From G965204755 sp965243415 (GTDB taxonomy: Bacteria; Acidobacteriota; Vicinamibacteria; Marinacidobacterales; Marinacidobacteraceae): a stretch of DNA of 64,000 bases. Of this stretch, positions 1 to 9,091 are shown in pieces (within the stretch, counting starts at the first letter, position 1; each line of letters starts with the position of its first letter). The notes under the pieces are model-generated. The model ran no database searches. It had not been told where the DNA came from and was given only the letters and a program-made list of their open reading frames with translations. The position numbers and the translations under genes are program-made. The DNA is taken from positions 2,108,001 through 2,172,000 of the forward strand of contig OZ251549.1 in assembly GCA_965243415.1 (NCBI GenBank). The letters run 5' to 3'.

Positions 1-978
1 ACCGTCTTCCACACCTTCTCCATCGCGGCGGTGGACCCGGAGACCGGCGAGGCCGGCGTGGCGGTGACCACCCGGAACCCCTGCGTCGGCAACGGCGTGC
101 CCTGGGTGCGGGTCGGGGTCGGGGCGGTGGCGACGCAGGCGCGGACGCGCACCGAGTACGGCGCCGAACTGCTCGACCTGCTGGCGGCCGGCCGTTCCCC
201 CGGGGAAGCCCTCTCCGAGCGGCTCGCCGCCGACGAGGGGCGCGACCACCGCCAGGTGGGTCTCGTGGCCCTCGGCGGCGGGGCCGCCCAGCACACCGGT
301 TCGGAGACCCGCGCCTGGTCCGGGCACCGCGCCGGCCCCGACTACGCGGCGCAGGGCAACCTGCTCGTGGGGCCCGAAGTGGTGGACGCGGTGGCGGAGG
401 ACTTCGAGGAGAGCCGCGGCGGCGGGCTCGCCCTCGCCGACCGCCTGGTCTCGGCGCTCGAGGCGGGGCAGGCCGCCGGCGGAGACGCCCGGCGCGGCCG
501 GCGGCAGTCCGCGGCGGTCCTGGTCGCCGACCCCCGGCCGGAGGGCTCCCGGCGCGCGGACGGCCTCTCGACCCACCTCAATGTCTGCGAGCACCCGACC
601 CCGGTCGCGGAACTCCGCCGCATCCACGACGCGGTCAGCCAGAAACTGGGGTACCGGACGCTCTCCCTGTTCGCCGGCGCCGATGTCCTGCAGTTGCGGA
701 TCCTGGTGGAGGAGGCCGGCTGCGCCGCGGATTCCGCCCGGGGAGCCGAGGTCGGGGCGGAGGAGGCGGACCCGGCGCTCCGCCGCTTCGACGCCGCGCT
801 CGCCGCCGCCGTGGACGAGTGCCGGGAAGGGGTGGGACTCTCCACGCCCGCCCAGGGGTCCCCGCCCGGCCTGGCCGACGCCGAGTTCGTGGCCCGGATG
901 TGGGAGCGGGTCGAGGCGGCCGGCCGCGGCGAAGCGGTGCGCCGCCGGCTGGCCCCCCTCCGCCGGATCACCCGCTGA
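1..978 (+). CDS. DUF1028 family protein (5' end outside window)
   Basis: The reading frame is open from base 1, so the gene begins upstream; the first internal ATG at base 31 is not the real start. The visible N-terminus (HTFSIAAVDPETGEAGVAV, then NGVPWVRVGVGAVATQA) is the typical opening of DUF1028 proteins, which are thought to adopt an Ntn-hydrolase-like fold. The C-terminal third (around HPTPVAELRRIHDAVSQKLGY) corresponds to the extra, peptidoglycan-binding-like module often fused to DUF1028. The biochemical substrate is not known. It is followed 42 bases later by the threonine aldolase gene on the same strand, so the two may be co-transcribed. Only a few residues appear to be missing at the N-terminus. 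Confidence 0.85.
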   Translation, partial: TVFHTFSIAAVDPETGEAGVAVTTRNPCVGNGVPWVRVGVGAVATQARTRTEYGAELLDLLAAGRSPGEALSERLAADEGRDHRQVGLVALGGGAAQHTGSETRAWSGHRAGPDYAAQGNLLVGPEVVDAVAEDFEESRGGGLALADRLVSALEAGQAAGGDARRGRRQSAAVLVADPRPEGSRRADGLSTHLNVCEHPTPVAELRRIHDAVSQKLGYRTLSLFAGADVLQLRILVEEAGCAADSARGAEVGAEEADPALRRFDAALAAAVDECREGVGLSTPAQGSPPGLADAEFVARMWERVEAAGRGEAVRRRLAPLRRITR

Positions 979-1020
979 GCCGGTTCCCCGCCACCGCGAA
1001 CGAGACCGGGGAGGGGAGTC

Positions 1021-2100
1021 GTGGCGCCGACGGCCGCCGGACAGCCGGTGCGGATCGATCTCCGCTCCGACACCGTGACCCGCCCCACCCCGGCGATGCG
1101 CGAGGCGATGGCGGCGGCCGAGGTCGGCGACGATGTGTACGGCGACGACCCGACGGTGAACCGGCTGGAGGAGCGGACCGCCGCCGTCCTCGGCAAGGAA
1201 GCGGCCGTCTTCACCCCCACCGGGACGATGAGCAACCAGATCGCCATCCGCTGCCACACGGAACCGGGCGACCTGGTCCTGGCGGAGCGCCACGCTCACG
1301 CCTGGCTGGTCGAGGGCGGCGCCCCGGCGGCGCTCGGCGGGGTCACCGTGGTGGGGCTGGACGGCGAGCGGGGCGCGTTCACCGGGGCCCAGGTCCGGGC
1401 CGCGGTGAAGACGCCGCACCCGATGGTCCCGGCCGCCTGCTATCCGCCGGCGCGCCTGGTGGCCGCCGAGAACACCCACAACTTCGCCGGCGGCTCCGTC
1501 TGGCCGCTGCCGAAACTGCGCGAGATGGCGGACACCGCGAAGGGACTCGGTCTCGCCGCCCACCTCGACGGCGCCCGCCTCTGGCACGCCGCCGCCGCCA
1601 CCGGCATCGCCGAGGCGGAGTACGCCGCCGGGTTCGACACCGTGAGCGTCTGCTTCTCGAAAGCGCTCGGGGCTCCCCTCGGTTCCTGTCTCGCCGGATC
1701 GGCGGCGGTGATCGGGCGGGCGCGACGGTTCCGCCAGCAGTTCGGCGGCGGCCTCCGCCAGGCCGGGATCGCGGCGGCGGGCGCGCTCCACGCTCTCGAC
1801 CACCACCGGGAACGCCTCCCCGAGGATCACCGCCGGGCGCGCCTCCTCGCCGAAGGTCTGTCCGCCCTCCCGGGCATCGTCGTCGACCCGGCGGAGGTGG
1901 AGACGAACATCGTCCGCTTCCGGCTGGAAGGAGTGGACGCCTTCCGGCTCGCCGAGCGACTGCTTCGGGAGGGCGTCGCGGTGCTGCCGGGGTCGAAGGA
2001 CGCGATGCGGGTGATCCCCCACCTCGACCTCTCCGACGCCGACCTCGAAGAGGCGCTCGCGGCCTTCTCGGTGGCCCTGACCGCCGTCGCCGCCGCCTGA
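1021..2100 (+). CDS. ltaE: Low-specificity L-threonine aldolase (PLP-dependent)
   Basis: Product of 359 aa, the usual length for the family. It cleaves L-threonine or L-allo-threonine to glycine and acetaldehyde in the cytoplasm using pyridoxal phosphate. The N-terminal LRSDTVTRPTPAM and the GDDVYGDDPTVNRLE stretch are hallmarks; HLDGARLWHA carries the cofactor-binding aspartate, and Lys214 in SVCFSKALGAPLGS is the predicted Schiff-base lysine. The GTG start at 1021 places the LRSDT motif at the expected distance from the N-terminus. The gene follows the DUF1028 gene in the same direction and is convergent with the methylase gene on the other strand, with only 16 bases between the two stop codons. 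Confidence 0.93.
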   Translation: MAPTAAGQPVRIDLRSDTVTRPTPAMREAMAAAEVGDDVYGDDPTVNRLEERTAAVLGKEAAVFTPTGTMSNQIAIRCHTEPGDLVLAERHAHAWLVEGGAPAALGGVTVVGLDGERGAFTGAQVRAAVKTPHPMVPAACYPPARLVAAENTHNFAGGSVWPLPKLREMADTAKGLGLAAHLDGARLWHAAAATGIAEAEYAAGFDTVSVCFSKALGAPLGSCLAGSAAVIGRARRFRQQFGGGLRQAGIAAAGALHALDHHRERLPEDHRRARLLAEGLSALPGIVVDPAEVETNIVRFRLEGVDAFRLAERLLREGVAVLPGSKDAMRVIPHLDLSDADLEEALAAFSVALTAVAAA

Positions 2101-2116
2101 CCGGGTGGCAGCCGGC

Positions 2117-3700
2117 TTACCGGCCGGCGGCGATCCGTTCCCCCGCGCTCCCCGGGCTCCGGAGGGGAAGGCGCCGCGGCGTGGCGGCCGGTCTCGAGTC
2201 GTCCCCGCCGGCGACGAGTCCTCCGGGCAGCGGGAAGTCGGCGATGAAGGATTTGGCGTAGGACATCCAGCCGCCCTGGTAGGGACGACTGGTCTTCCGC
2301 ACGAAGAAGTCCATGTCGTCGGAGTTCAGCGCCTCGAGCAGCGCCGGCAGACGGAGGGGTATGGCCGGTTTGACGCAGTACCCGGAATAGAAGGTCGCGG
2401 CGCGGTTCACCGGAGCCTGGAAGTTCGGTCGGCGGTTCATTCCCGAGGTGAGCAACTTCGGGCCGAACCCGGACACGATGGAGACGCGGCGTCCGAAGCC
2501 GTACCACTTCGTCCGGTCCCCGTTCCCTTTGTCGCGCCGGAGCAGCCGCGGCCGGTTGGTCCCGAGCCATCTCCGGACGGCCGGGGCCTCCTGCGCGAGA
2601 ACGGTTTCCGGAAGCAGCCGGCCGCGGGGATCGTACGGCCAGACGACCACCCGCTCGACGGGGTCCATACCGTCCCGCAGCACCGACGCCTTCACCACCG
2701 GTCGGCAGTACTCCGCCTCGATCTCGATCCGGCGGCCGTCCGCGGCCGCGCAGGTGAGGGTCCCGTTCGCGCCGGCGAGTTTCCGCAGGATGAAGACCTC
2801 GTCGGCGAGCGTCTGCAGTCCCACATGGATGTGCGTCACCTGGCCGAGCCGGGGGCCGCGCGCCCGGAGGTCCTCGAGCCGCGCCCGTTCGGCGGGCGTG
2901 AAGGAAACCCAGGGCGCGCCGGGGGCGGTCGCCTCGAGAGCGACCACGCCGGCGGGGAGAAAACGCGCCCCGTCGAAACGCGCCACCGGAACCGGCCCCG
3001 GAACGCCGTCCTTCTCGATGACCGCGATCGCGGTATAGGTGGTGACCCCGGGGAAGGCCTGGTGGTCGCCGTAGTCGAGGATGCGGACGACGCGGTGCCG
3101 ATGCGTCAACTCGGCGCGGAACGGTCTTCCCGAGTCGGAGCGCAGCCAACTCGAGGGGGTGATGAATGCCAGCCGGCCGCCGGACTGCAGCAGGTCGAGA
3201 CCGAGTTCGAAGAAGATCAGGTAGAGGTCGGTGGCCCCCCGGACGAGCCGGAAGCGTCCGGCGATGCGTCCGCGTCCGTCCGCCTCCAGGTTCTGGACCC
3301 GGACATACGGCGGGTTTCCCACGAGGTGCGTGAAGCGACCGCGGAACGGCGCGAGCGAGTCGGCGTCGAGAGCGTCTTCGCGGACCAGTTGCCAGGCGAT
3401 GCGCGCGCCCGGGTCGGTCGCGCGGAGGAGGTCGTCCAGCCGCGCCCGGCAGGCGGCGAGGGCTTTCGGGTCCCGGTCGGCTCCGACCAGCCGGCGGAGC
3501 GCCGCGCGCGCTTCCCGGCGGGGCAGGGAACGCAGGATGCGCGTCGCCAGCGGGACGAGGAAGGCGCCGTCGCCGCAGGCCGGGTCGCACACCGAAGCCG
3601 CCGCGAGCCCTGCGGACGACCCCAGCCCGGCCTCGTCGAGGATCCGCGCCGCGACCGCCCCCGGCGTATAGACGACGCCGTGGCTCTTGACGGCGTTCAC
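2117..3700 (-). CDS. Type II DNA adenine-type methyltransferase (NPPY class, Eco57I-like)
   Basis: Product of 527 aa. Residues 8-15 (GVVYTPGA) match motif X, CDPACGDGAFL (Asp39) is the AdoMet-binding motif I, and NPPY at 129-132 is catalytic motif IV of amino-methyltransferases, with VR following as in Eco57I/XhoI-type enzymes. The C-terminal half, about residues 250-500, should hold the target-recognition region. The frame is open much further upstream, but that extension is the shadow of the endonuclease gene; the GTG at 3700 is preferred because it overlaps the endonuclease stop by 4 bases (GTGA), so translation is coupled. It should protect the host from the partner endonuclease. The recognition sequence cannot be read from the sequence. 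Confidence 0.88.
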   Translation of the reverse strand: MNAVKSHGVVYTPGAVAARILDEAGLGSSAGLAAASVCDPACGDGAFLVPLATRILRSLPRREARAALRRLVGADRDPKALAACRARLDDLLRATDPGARIAWQLVREDALDADSLAPFRGRFTHLVGNPPYVRVQNLEADGRGRIAGRFRLVRGATDLYLIFFELGLDLLQSGGRLAFITPSSWLRSDSGRPFRAELTHRHRVVRILDYGDHQAFPGVTTYTAIAVIEKDGVPGPVPVARFDGARFLPAGVVALEATAPGAPWVSFTPAERARLEDLRARGPRLGQVTHIHVGLQTLADEVFILRKLAGANGTLTCAAADGRRIEIEAEYCRPVVKASVLRDGMDPVERVVVWPYDPRGRLLPETVLAQEAPAVRRWLGTNRPRLLRRDKGNGDRTKWYGFGRRVSIVSGFGPKLLTSGMNRRPNFQAPVNRAATFYSGYCVKPAIPLRLPALLEALNSDDMDFFVRKTSRPYQGGWMSYAKSFIADFPLPGGLVAGGDDSRPAATPRRLPLRSPGSAGERIAAGR

Positions 3701-4398
3701 GGCGAGAGTTCCTTCAGCCGGATCCGCAGCGCCATCCGGGGGAAGAACCGTTCGACGCTGAACTCTTCGTCGAGCGCTCGCCAGGCATCGTCGTCGAGCG
3801 GCAGGTCCTCCGGCCCGGTCCGACGGAGCACCGTGCGCTCGACCGGGTCCACTTCGACGAGCCCGATCGCCATCTCGTCCGGGGAATGGAGGTGTTCGTG
3901 ATCCTGCCGCAGTCTCCGGTAACGGCGTATGTCCTTCGGCGTGAGTCTCTCTTCCTTCGAGCCGGTCGGAATCGGATTCGTCAGGAAGAAGAGGTTCCCG
4001 TACACGATGTTCTGCCGCCGCAGATTCGCCGTTTCCCCGATCTGTTGCTCGATGTAGTTGATGGCGTTCTTGCGGTACGACGACAGGATGAACTTCACGC
4101 TGACGACCGCGAGGATCCGGTCCTCGCTCTCGACGGAGACATCCACCCTCTTCTCGTAGTAGCGGCCCTCGACCTTCCTCTCGCTTCGCGTCTCGGCCGT
4201 CTGCCCGGTGATCGTGTACTTCCCGGGGTCCCGGAGGCTCCGGGCGAGCTCGTCCTGCACCCAGCCGTGGAGCGGCGCCAGTTTCTCGGTGGATCGAGGG
4301 CCGGCGCTCAGGAACGCCGCGTAGGAGCGGCGCATGGCGTCGAGGAACCGGTCCTGGATGCCCGTTCCGCTCTCCGGTGCGGCGGGTGCTTCGGGCAA
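3697..4398 (-). CDS. Probable type II restriction endonuclease paired with the NPPY methylase
   Basis: Product of 233 aa, directly upstream of and overlapping the methylase by 4 bases, which is the main reason to call it the endonuclease. The central segment has a PD-(D/E)xK-like layout: EKRVDVSV (Asp86), then a hydrophobic strand LAVVSVKF ending in Lys102, followed by NAINYIEQQIGETANLR, a pattern I recall from several type II endonucleases. The position two before the lysine is Ser100 rather than Asp/Glu, so the active site is non-canonical. The start is uncertain: TTG at 4398 is the best upstream choice, with no clear ribosome site; a downstream ATG (residue 21) is possible. A TACGAT box lies at 4428-4433 on this strand. 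Confidence 0.7.
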   Translation of the reverse strand: MPEAPAAPESGTGIQDRFLDAMRRSYAAFLSAGPRSTEKLAPLHGWVQDELARSLRDPGKYTITGQTAETRSERKVEGRYYEKRVDVSVESEDRILAVVSVKFILSSYRKNAINYIEQQIGETANLRRQNIVYGNLFFLTNPIPTGSKEERLTPKDIRRYRRLRQDHEHLHSPDEMAIGLVEVDPVERTVLRRTGPEDLPLDDDAWRALDEEFSVERFFPRMALRIRLKELSP

Positions 4399-4427
4399 CG
4401 GGGGCGCGACTGGCGGATGTCGGCGCC

Positions 4428-4433
4428 ATCGTA
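4428..4433 (-). promoter_or_regulatory. Possible -10 box (TACGAT) for the restriction-modification pair
   Basis: TACGAT on the minus strand, about 30 bases before the TTG start of the endonuclease gene. It matches the TANNNT form seen before many genes here. No convincing -35 element was seen. Confidence 0.3.
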
Positions 4434-4474
4434 CTACGGGCGTGATACGGCGGGGCTTCGGCCCGGCCCCGGGG

Positions 4475-5203
4475 CTACCGGACCCGGAAGTCGCCGGCGA
4501 GCAGGTCCACGACCACCGGTTCGCAGTGGTGGTTCGCGACCCACTTCAGGAGGCGCGCCCAGAAGCCGTCCTCGACCCGGAGGTCCGGCGCCGCCCGCAG
4601 CAGCGTCTCCATGACTTCGGGGAAGCAGTGCCCCAGCGGCGGGCCGTCGGCGAGGTCCCGGATCGCGCCTCCTCCCGCCGCCGCCCAGAGCGCGTTCAGG
4701 CCGTCGGTCTCGGCGTGCGGGTCGGCGCCCCGTTCCAGCAACTGGCGCACCACGCCGTCCATGCCGTACCCGGCCGCCATGAAGAGCGGGGTGACCCCGT
4801 TCTCGCTCCGCCGGTCCACCTCCGCTCCGGCTTCGAGCAGCGCCTGCACCGCCGGTCGGTTCCGCATATGGATCGCGTGGAGCAGCGGCGTCCACCCCTT
4901 CCGCCGGTCGCGCCCGTCCCGGTCCGCGCCCGCTCGAAGCAGGGCCCGGACGACTTCCGGGCCGGCGCGGCGCGCCGCGAGGTGCAGGGGCGCCCAGCCG
5001 GCGCTGCCGAAGCCGTTCGGGTCGGCGTCCGCCTCTTCGAGGAGCGCGAAGACCGCCGCCGCATCCCTCCGGGCCACGGCGGCGCCGAGCGGGGTGTACT
5101 CGTCGCGTTCCCCGCAGGCGGGCAGCAGCAGGGCCAGCGCCGGAACGAAGAGGGCGGCGAGGAACGGCGGACGCGGGCGCGCGGCGGGGAAGGGGCGCCT
5201 CAT
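4475..5203 (-). CDS. Ankyrin-repeat lipoprotein
   Basis: Product of 242 aa from the ATG at 5203; an ATG 15 codons upstream (5248) is possible but would put extra residues before the signal peptide. Residues 1-30 form a lipoprotein signal peptide: an arginine-rich start, a hydrophobic core, and lipobox LLPAC. Four to five ankyrin repeats follow, recognisable by GWAPLHLAARRAG, GWTPLLHAIH, GVTPLFMAAGYGM and GADPHAETDGLNALWAAAGG. Ankyrin arrays mediate protein-protein contacts; the partner is unknown. The protein is expected to be anchored in a membrane and face the periplasm. It lies downstream of neither neighbour in an obvious operon: the transketolase operon is divergent and the endonuclease gene follows after a 76-base gap. 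Confidence 0.82.
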   Translation of the reverse strand: MRRPFPAARPRPPFLAALFVPALALLLPACGERDEYTPLGAAVARRDAAAVFALLEEADADPNGFGSAGWAPLHLAARRAGPEVVRALLRAGADRDGRDRRKGWTPLLHAIHMRNRPAVQALLEAGAEVDRRSENGVTPLFMAAGYGMDGVVRQLLERGADPHAETDGLNALWAAAGGGAIRDLADGPPLGHCFPEVMETLLRAAPDLRVEDGFWARLLKWVANHHCEPVVVDLLAGDFRVR

Positions 5204-5552
5204 CGAGGTCGTGGGGGAAGTCTGTCTCGGGGCCGGTCGGAGGTTCATCGCGGAAGGCGGGTGGGGAAGTGGGGGAGGTCGGTCCGGGGAAAGCGGACGG
5301 GAGTGGCGGGATTCCGCCTCCGGCTGCAAGAAACGATCCCCGGCGGCTCGCGGTTCGTCGGCGTTCGCGCCGGCGTTCTCATCGCCCTCCGCCGGCGACG
5401 GTCGGTCCCGTGCGGCGGCGCGGGCGGTCCGCTCGGCGCGCCCCGCTCGGGCGGGGCCTCGGGGAAGGATCGCGGGAGAGACGGGGTGGGTGGGGGAGGG
5501 GGGCGAAGGGGCCCGAAGGCGGCCCCCGGGTGGTGCTACCGTCCGCCGCCCC
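5204..5552. other. Divergent intergenic region between ankyrin gene and transketolase operon
   Basis: About 350 bases with no supported gene. It is rich in G and C runs on both strands and is open in several frames only because stop codons are rare at this composition. A TACCGT box at 5537-5542, 10 bases before the transketolase GTG, is a candidate -10. No terminator or clear repeat was seen. Confidence 0.4.
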
Positions 5553-7592
5553 GTGCCCTCCACCGTCTTTCGTTCCACCCGCCCCTTCGACGACACGGAC
5601 CGCCAGGCCATCGCGACTCTCCGCGGCTTCGCCATCGACGCGGTCGAACGGGCGAATTCCGGGCATCCGGGACTGCCGATGGGCGCGGCGCCGATGGCCT
5701 GGGTCCTCTGGAGCCGCCACCTCTGCGTCTGCCCGGAGGACCCCGACTGGCCGGACCGGGACCGTTTCGTCCTCTCCGCCGGACACGGTTCGATGCTGCT
5801 CTACGGCCTGCTCTACCTGGCCGGGTATCCGCTGCGCCTCCGCGATCTCTTCCGGTTCCGCCAGTGGGGCAGCCGCACCCCGGGCCACCCGGAGACCTTC
5901 GCCACGCCCGGTGTCGAGGCCACCACCGGACCGCTCGGGCAGGGGGCCGGGAATTCGGTGGGCATGGCCATCGCGGAGCGGGCGCTGCGGCACCGGTTCC
6001 CCGGGCTCATCGACCACCGGATCTTCGCCCTGGTCTCCGACGGCGACCTCATGGAAGGGGTGGCCGCCGAGGCCGCGTCCCTGGCCGGGCAACTCGGGCT
6101 CTCCCGCCTCACCTGGCTCTACGACGCGAACGGGGTGACCCTGGATGGCCCCGCTTCCCTGGCGTTCAGCGTCGAGGAGGTGGCGGAGCGCCACCGCGCC
6201 CTGGGCTGGCAGGTGCAGACGGTCGCGGACGCGGACCACGACCTGGCGGCGATCGACGCGGCGATCATCGCCGCCAGCGAGGAGACCGAACGCCCGTCGC
6301 TCATCGTGGCGCGCACCACCATCGGCTACGGGGCGCCGACGAAGGCCGGGAAGTCGGCGGCGCACGGGGCGCCCCTCGGCGCGGAAGAAGCGATCGAGGC
6401 CAAGCGGAATCTCGGCCTCGATCCGGAGGACGAGTTCGGCATCTCGACGTCCGTCGGGGACCGATGCGCTGAGGTGTTCGGTCGGGGGGAGTCGGAGCGC
6501 GATCTCTGGATCCGGATCCTCGAGCGCCGGCGGCGGGCCGACCCCGCTCTCGTCGCCGAGTTCGAACGCCGTATCGCGGGACAGCGGATGCCCGCCGGCT
6601 GGGACGCCGACTTCCCGGCCTTCGGCGCCGGAGACCGGCTGGCGACGCGCGAGGCCTCGGGGAAGACGATGCAGGCCATCGCGGCCCGGGTCCCCGAATT
6701 CTTCGGCGGCGACGCGGATCTCTCCTCTTCCACCAAGACCGCCCTCGTCGGCCTCGGCTCCTTCAGCGCCCAGAACCCGGGCGGCCGGAACCTGCACTAC
6801 GGGGTGCGCGAGCACGCCATGGGGGCGGCGGCGAACGGCATCGCCTACCACGGCGGCTTCCGCACCTTCGCTTCCACCTTCTTCTGCTTCTCGGACTACC
6901 TGCGCCCTTCGCTGCGGCTGGCGGCGCTCTCCGGCCTCCCCTGCGTCTATGTGTTCACCCACGACTCGGTGGGGGTCGGCGAGGACGGCCCCACCCACCA
7001 GCCGGTGGAGCACCTGATGTCGCTCCGGCTGATGCCGAACCTGCATGTGGTAAGGCCCGCCGACGCGAACGAGACCGTCGCGGCCTGGCGCCACGCGCTC
7101 TCCCGCCGGAAGGGCCCGACGGCGCTGGTCCTCAGTCGGCAGAAACTCCCGGTGCTGACCACCCCGGAACAGGCCGCGAACCTGCGCCGCGGCGGTTACG
7201 TCCTCCGTTCCGGCGGCGCGAAACCGCGCGCGGTGCTGCTCGCCACCGGTTCCGAAGTGGAGATCGCGGTCGCCGCCGCCGAGGCCCTGGCCGAGGAGGG
7301 CCTTCGGGTGCAGGTGGTGTCCCTGCCGTGCTGGGAACTCTTCGAGCAACAGGACGCCGCCTGGCGGGAGTCGGTGCTGCCGCCGGGCGTTCCCCGGGCC
7401 GCGGTGGAAGCGGGCGCGACGCTCGGCTGGGAGCGGTTCGTGGGCGACGGGCCGGTGATCGGCGTGGACCGCTTCGGCGGCTCCGCTCCGGGGCCGGAGG
7501 TCGCCGCCCGCCTGGGCCTCACCCCGGAAGCGGTCGCCGACGCCGTGCGCTCCCGGGTGCGAGAATCCGGAAACCCCGCCCGACCGAGATGA
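5553..7592 (+). CDS. tkt: Transketolase
   Basis: Product of 679 aa, normal for transketolase. It transfers two-carbon ketol units between sugar phosphates in the pentose phosphate pathway, using thiamine diphosphate and a divalent metal. Visible landmarks: ANSGHPGLPMGAAPMA near the N-terminus, SAGHGSMLLYGLLYLAGY, GPLGQGAGNSVGMAIAE, the metal/ThDP motif SDGDLMEG, and in the second half HYGVREHAMGAAANG with the catalytic glutamate and HDSVGVGEDGPTHQPVEHL. The frame is open far upstream, but homology begins just after the GTG at 5553. This is the first gene of a five-gene operon; its stop overlaps the next start by ATGA. Placing a metabolic enzyme ahead of an ATPase-nuclease pair is unusual. Confidence 0.95.
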   Translation: MPSTVFRSTRPFDDTDRQAIATLRGFAIDAVERANSGHPGLPMGAAPMAWVLWSRHLCVCPEDPDWPDRDRFVLSAGHGSMLLYGLLYLAGYPLRLRDLFRFRQWGSRTPGHPETFATPGVEATTGPLGQGAGNSVGMAIAERALRHRFPGLIDHRIFALVSDGDLMEGVAAEAASLAGQLGLSRLTWLYDANGVTLDGPASLAFSVEEVAERHRALGWQVQTVADADHDLAAIDAAIIAASEETERPSLIVARTTIGYGAPTKAGKSAAHGAPLGAEEAIEAKRNLGLDPEDEFGISTSVGDRCAEVFGRGESERDLWIRILERRRRADPALVAEFERRIAGQRMPAGWDADFPAFGAGDRLATREASGKTMQAIAARVPEFFGGDADLSSSTKTALVGLGSFSAQNPGGRNLHYGVREHAMGAAANGIAYHGGFRTFASTFFCFSDYLRPSLRLAALSGLPCVYVFTHDSVGVGEDGPTHQPVEHLMSLRLMPNLHVVRPADANETVAAWRHALSRRKGPTALVLSRQKLPVLTTPEQAANLRRGGYVLRSGGAKPRAVLLATGSEVEIAVAAAEALAEEGLRVQVVSLPCWELFEQQDAAWRESVLPPGVPRAAVEAGATLGWERFVGDGPVIGVDRFGGSAPGPEVAARLGLTPEAVADAVRSRVRESGNPARPR

Positions 7593-9091
7593 CCGTCACC
7601 GAGAACGCCCGGACTTCCCCGCCCGACTCGAATTCCGCGGCGGCGGCGGTCGCGGCCTCCCTTTCGAACGCCCCCCGCTTCCGCTTCCGGAACCTGGGGC
7701 CGGTCCGCGACGCGGAACTCGAACTGGGGGACCTCACCCTCCTCGTCGGCCGGAACAACACCGGCAAGACCTACATCGCCTACACCCTCTACGGCTTCCT
7801 CAAGATGTGGCAGTCGATCGTACGGGCGGCGGCGGGTGACTCCGCGCTTCGTTCCCGGCCGGAGTTCCACCTCGCCAAGACGGCTCCGGACTTGGTCGAG
7901 GTCTTTTCGCGAGCCGCTGCCGACGGCGCCGCTCGCTGGTCCGTCTCCGCCGGAGAACTCGACGAACACCGCCGGGCCGTGATGTCGGTCGTCGCTTCGG
8001 AATTCTCCGGCTCCTGGCTCCACTCGATCTTCAACGCCCCGCGTTCCTCCTTCTCCGATTCGTCTTTCGAGTGCGTTCCCGCGGCCCTGTCCCGAGGCTC
8101 CGTCGAGGATCTGTCCTTTTCGACCTCCTCCGTCGGTTCCTGGCGCTTCCGGTTCGACGGCAGCGAAGTCCTTCTCGAATGCGTGCGACCGTCGCCGACT
8201 CCGGGTTGGATGCTGGAGTACGAGTTGGCGCCGGTGTGGCTGGCGTTTCTCTTTCCGGAACTCAGGCTCGACCCCTTCGCGCTCTGCGACGAACGGTTCG
8301 GCATCTCCCTGTTCTACCGCGAACTGGACTTCACGAAGAGCCAACTCGTCGACCTGCTCCAGAACCTGAAGAACGATCGAGTCGATGAAGAGAGAGCCCC
8401 CTACCTCCTGATCGAGCGCGGCGCCAGTCGCTACGCGAAGCCCATCAAGGACAACATCGACTACACGAGAAGTCTCCCCGATCGACTCTCGGGTCGATCC
8501 GTTTTCGCCGGCGACAGACTCTACAACGGGATCCGGGACATGATGGGGGCCAATTACCGTGTGGAGGGAGACGGTTCGATCCACCTCCGCTCGCAGGCGA
8601 GAGGGAAGAATCGGTTCGACATTCCCCTGCACCTGGCTTCCAGTTCGACCCGCGGTTTCTCGGATTTCTACTTTTTCCTCAAGCACACCGCGACCGAGAA
8701 TCACCTTCTCATCGTGGACGAGCCGGAGACGCATCTCGATCCGGCGAATCAGATACTGCTGGCGCGCCTGCTGTCCCGACTGGTCGGTTCCGGCCTCCGC
8801 ATCCTCGTGACGACCCATTCGGACTACCTCCTGAAGGAACTGAACAACCTCATGATGCTCCACGGCATCGGGGGAAGAGTCACGGACAATGCGGACCTCG
8901 ACTACGCTCCGGCGGACGCTCTCGATCTCACGCGGGTCCGCGCCTATACCGCAGAAAGTGGTCGGTTGACCCCCTGCGACATCGACGAATTCGGGATGAA
9001 CGTCCCGATGTTCGACCACGAGATCGACAAGATCAACCGTGCGTCGCACGCCCTCAACATCCGCGTGCGGGCGTACCGAAACCGTCCATGA
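7589..9091 (+). CDS. AAA/SMC-like ATPase of a two-gene ATPase-nuclease pair
   Basis: Product of 500 aa. The N-terminus carries RFRNLGPVRDAELELGDLTLLVGRNNTGKT in pieces typical of RecF/AAA_15-type ATPases, with Walker A GRNNTGKT at residues 54-61. The C-terminal part has Walker B LLIVDEPETHLDP (Asp377, Glu378) and a TTHSDYLLKELN motif, as in OLD-family and related defence ATPases. The long middle region (about 100-330) is the variable insert and is lower in G+C (about 60%) than flanking genes, suggesting acquisition. Its ATG overlaps the transketolase stop and its own stop overlaps the next gene, both as ATGA, so the three products are translationally coupled. No TOPRIM domain is fused; nuclease activity probably comes from the next gene. 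Function as antiphage defence is inference. Confidence 0.8.
   Translation: MTVTENARTSPPDSNSAAAAVAASLSNAPRFRFRNLGPVRDAELELGDLTLLVGRNNTGKTYIAYTLYGFLKMWQSIVRAAAGDSALRSRPEFHLAKTAPDLVEVFSRAAADGAARWSVSAGELDEHRRAVMSVVASEFSGSWLHSIFNAPRSSFSDSSFECVPAALSRGSVEDLSFSTSSVGSWRFRFDGSEVLLECVRPSPTPGWMLEYELAPVWLAFLFPELRLDPFALCDERFGISLFYRELDFTKSQLVDLLQNLKNDRVDEERAPYLLIERGASRYAKPIKDNIDYTRSLPDRLSGRSVFAGDRLYNGIRDMMGANYRVEGDGSIHLRSQARGKNRFDIPLHLASSSTRGFSDFYFFLKHTATENHLLIVDEPETHLDPANQILLARLLSRLVGSGLRILVTTHSDYLLKELNNLMMLHGIGGRVTDNADLDYAPADALDLTRVRAYTAESGRLTPCDIDEFGMNVPMFDHEIDKINRASHALNIRVRAYRNRP

Noticed and set aside
4611..5552. N-terminal extension of transketolase by about 314 residues
   Set aside because: The extension is antisense to the ankyrin gene and lacks similarity; transketolase homology begins just after the GTG at 5553.
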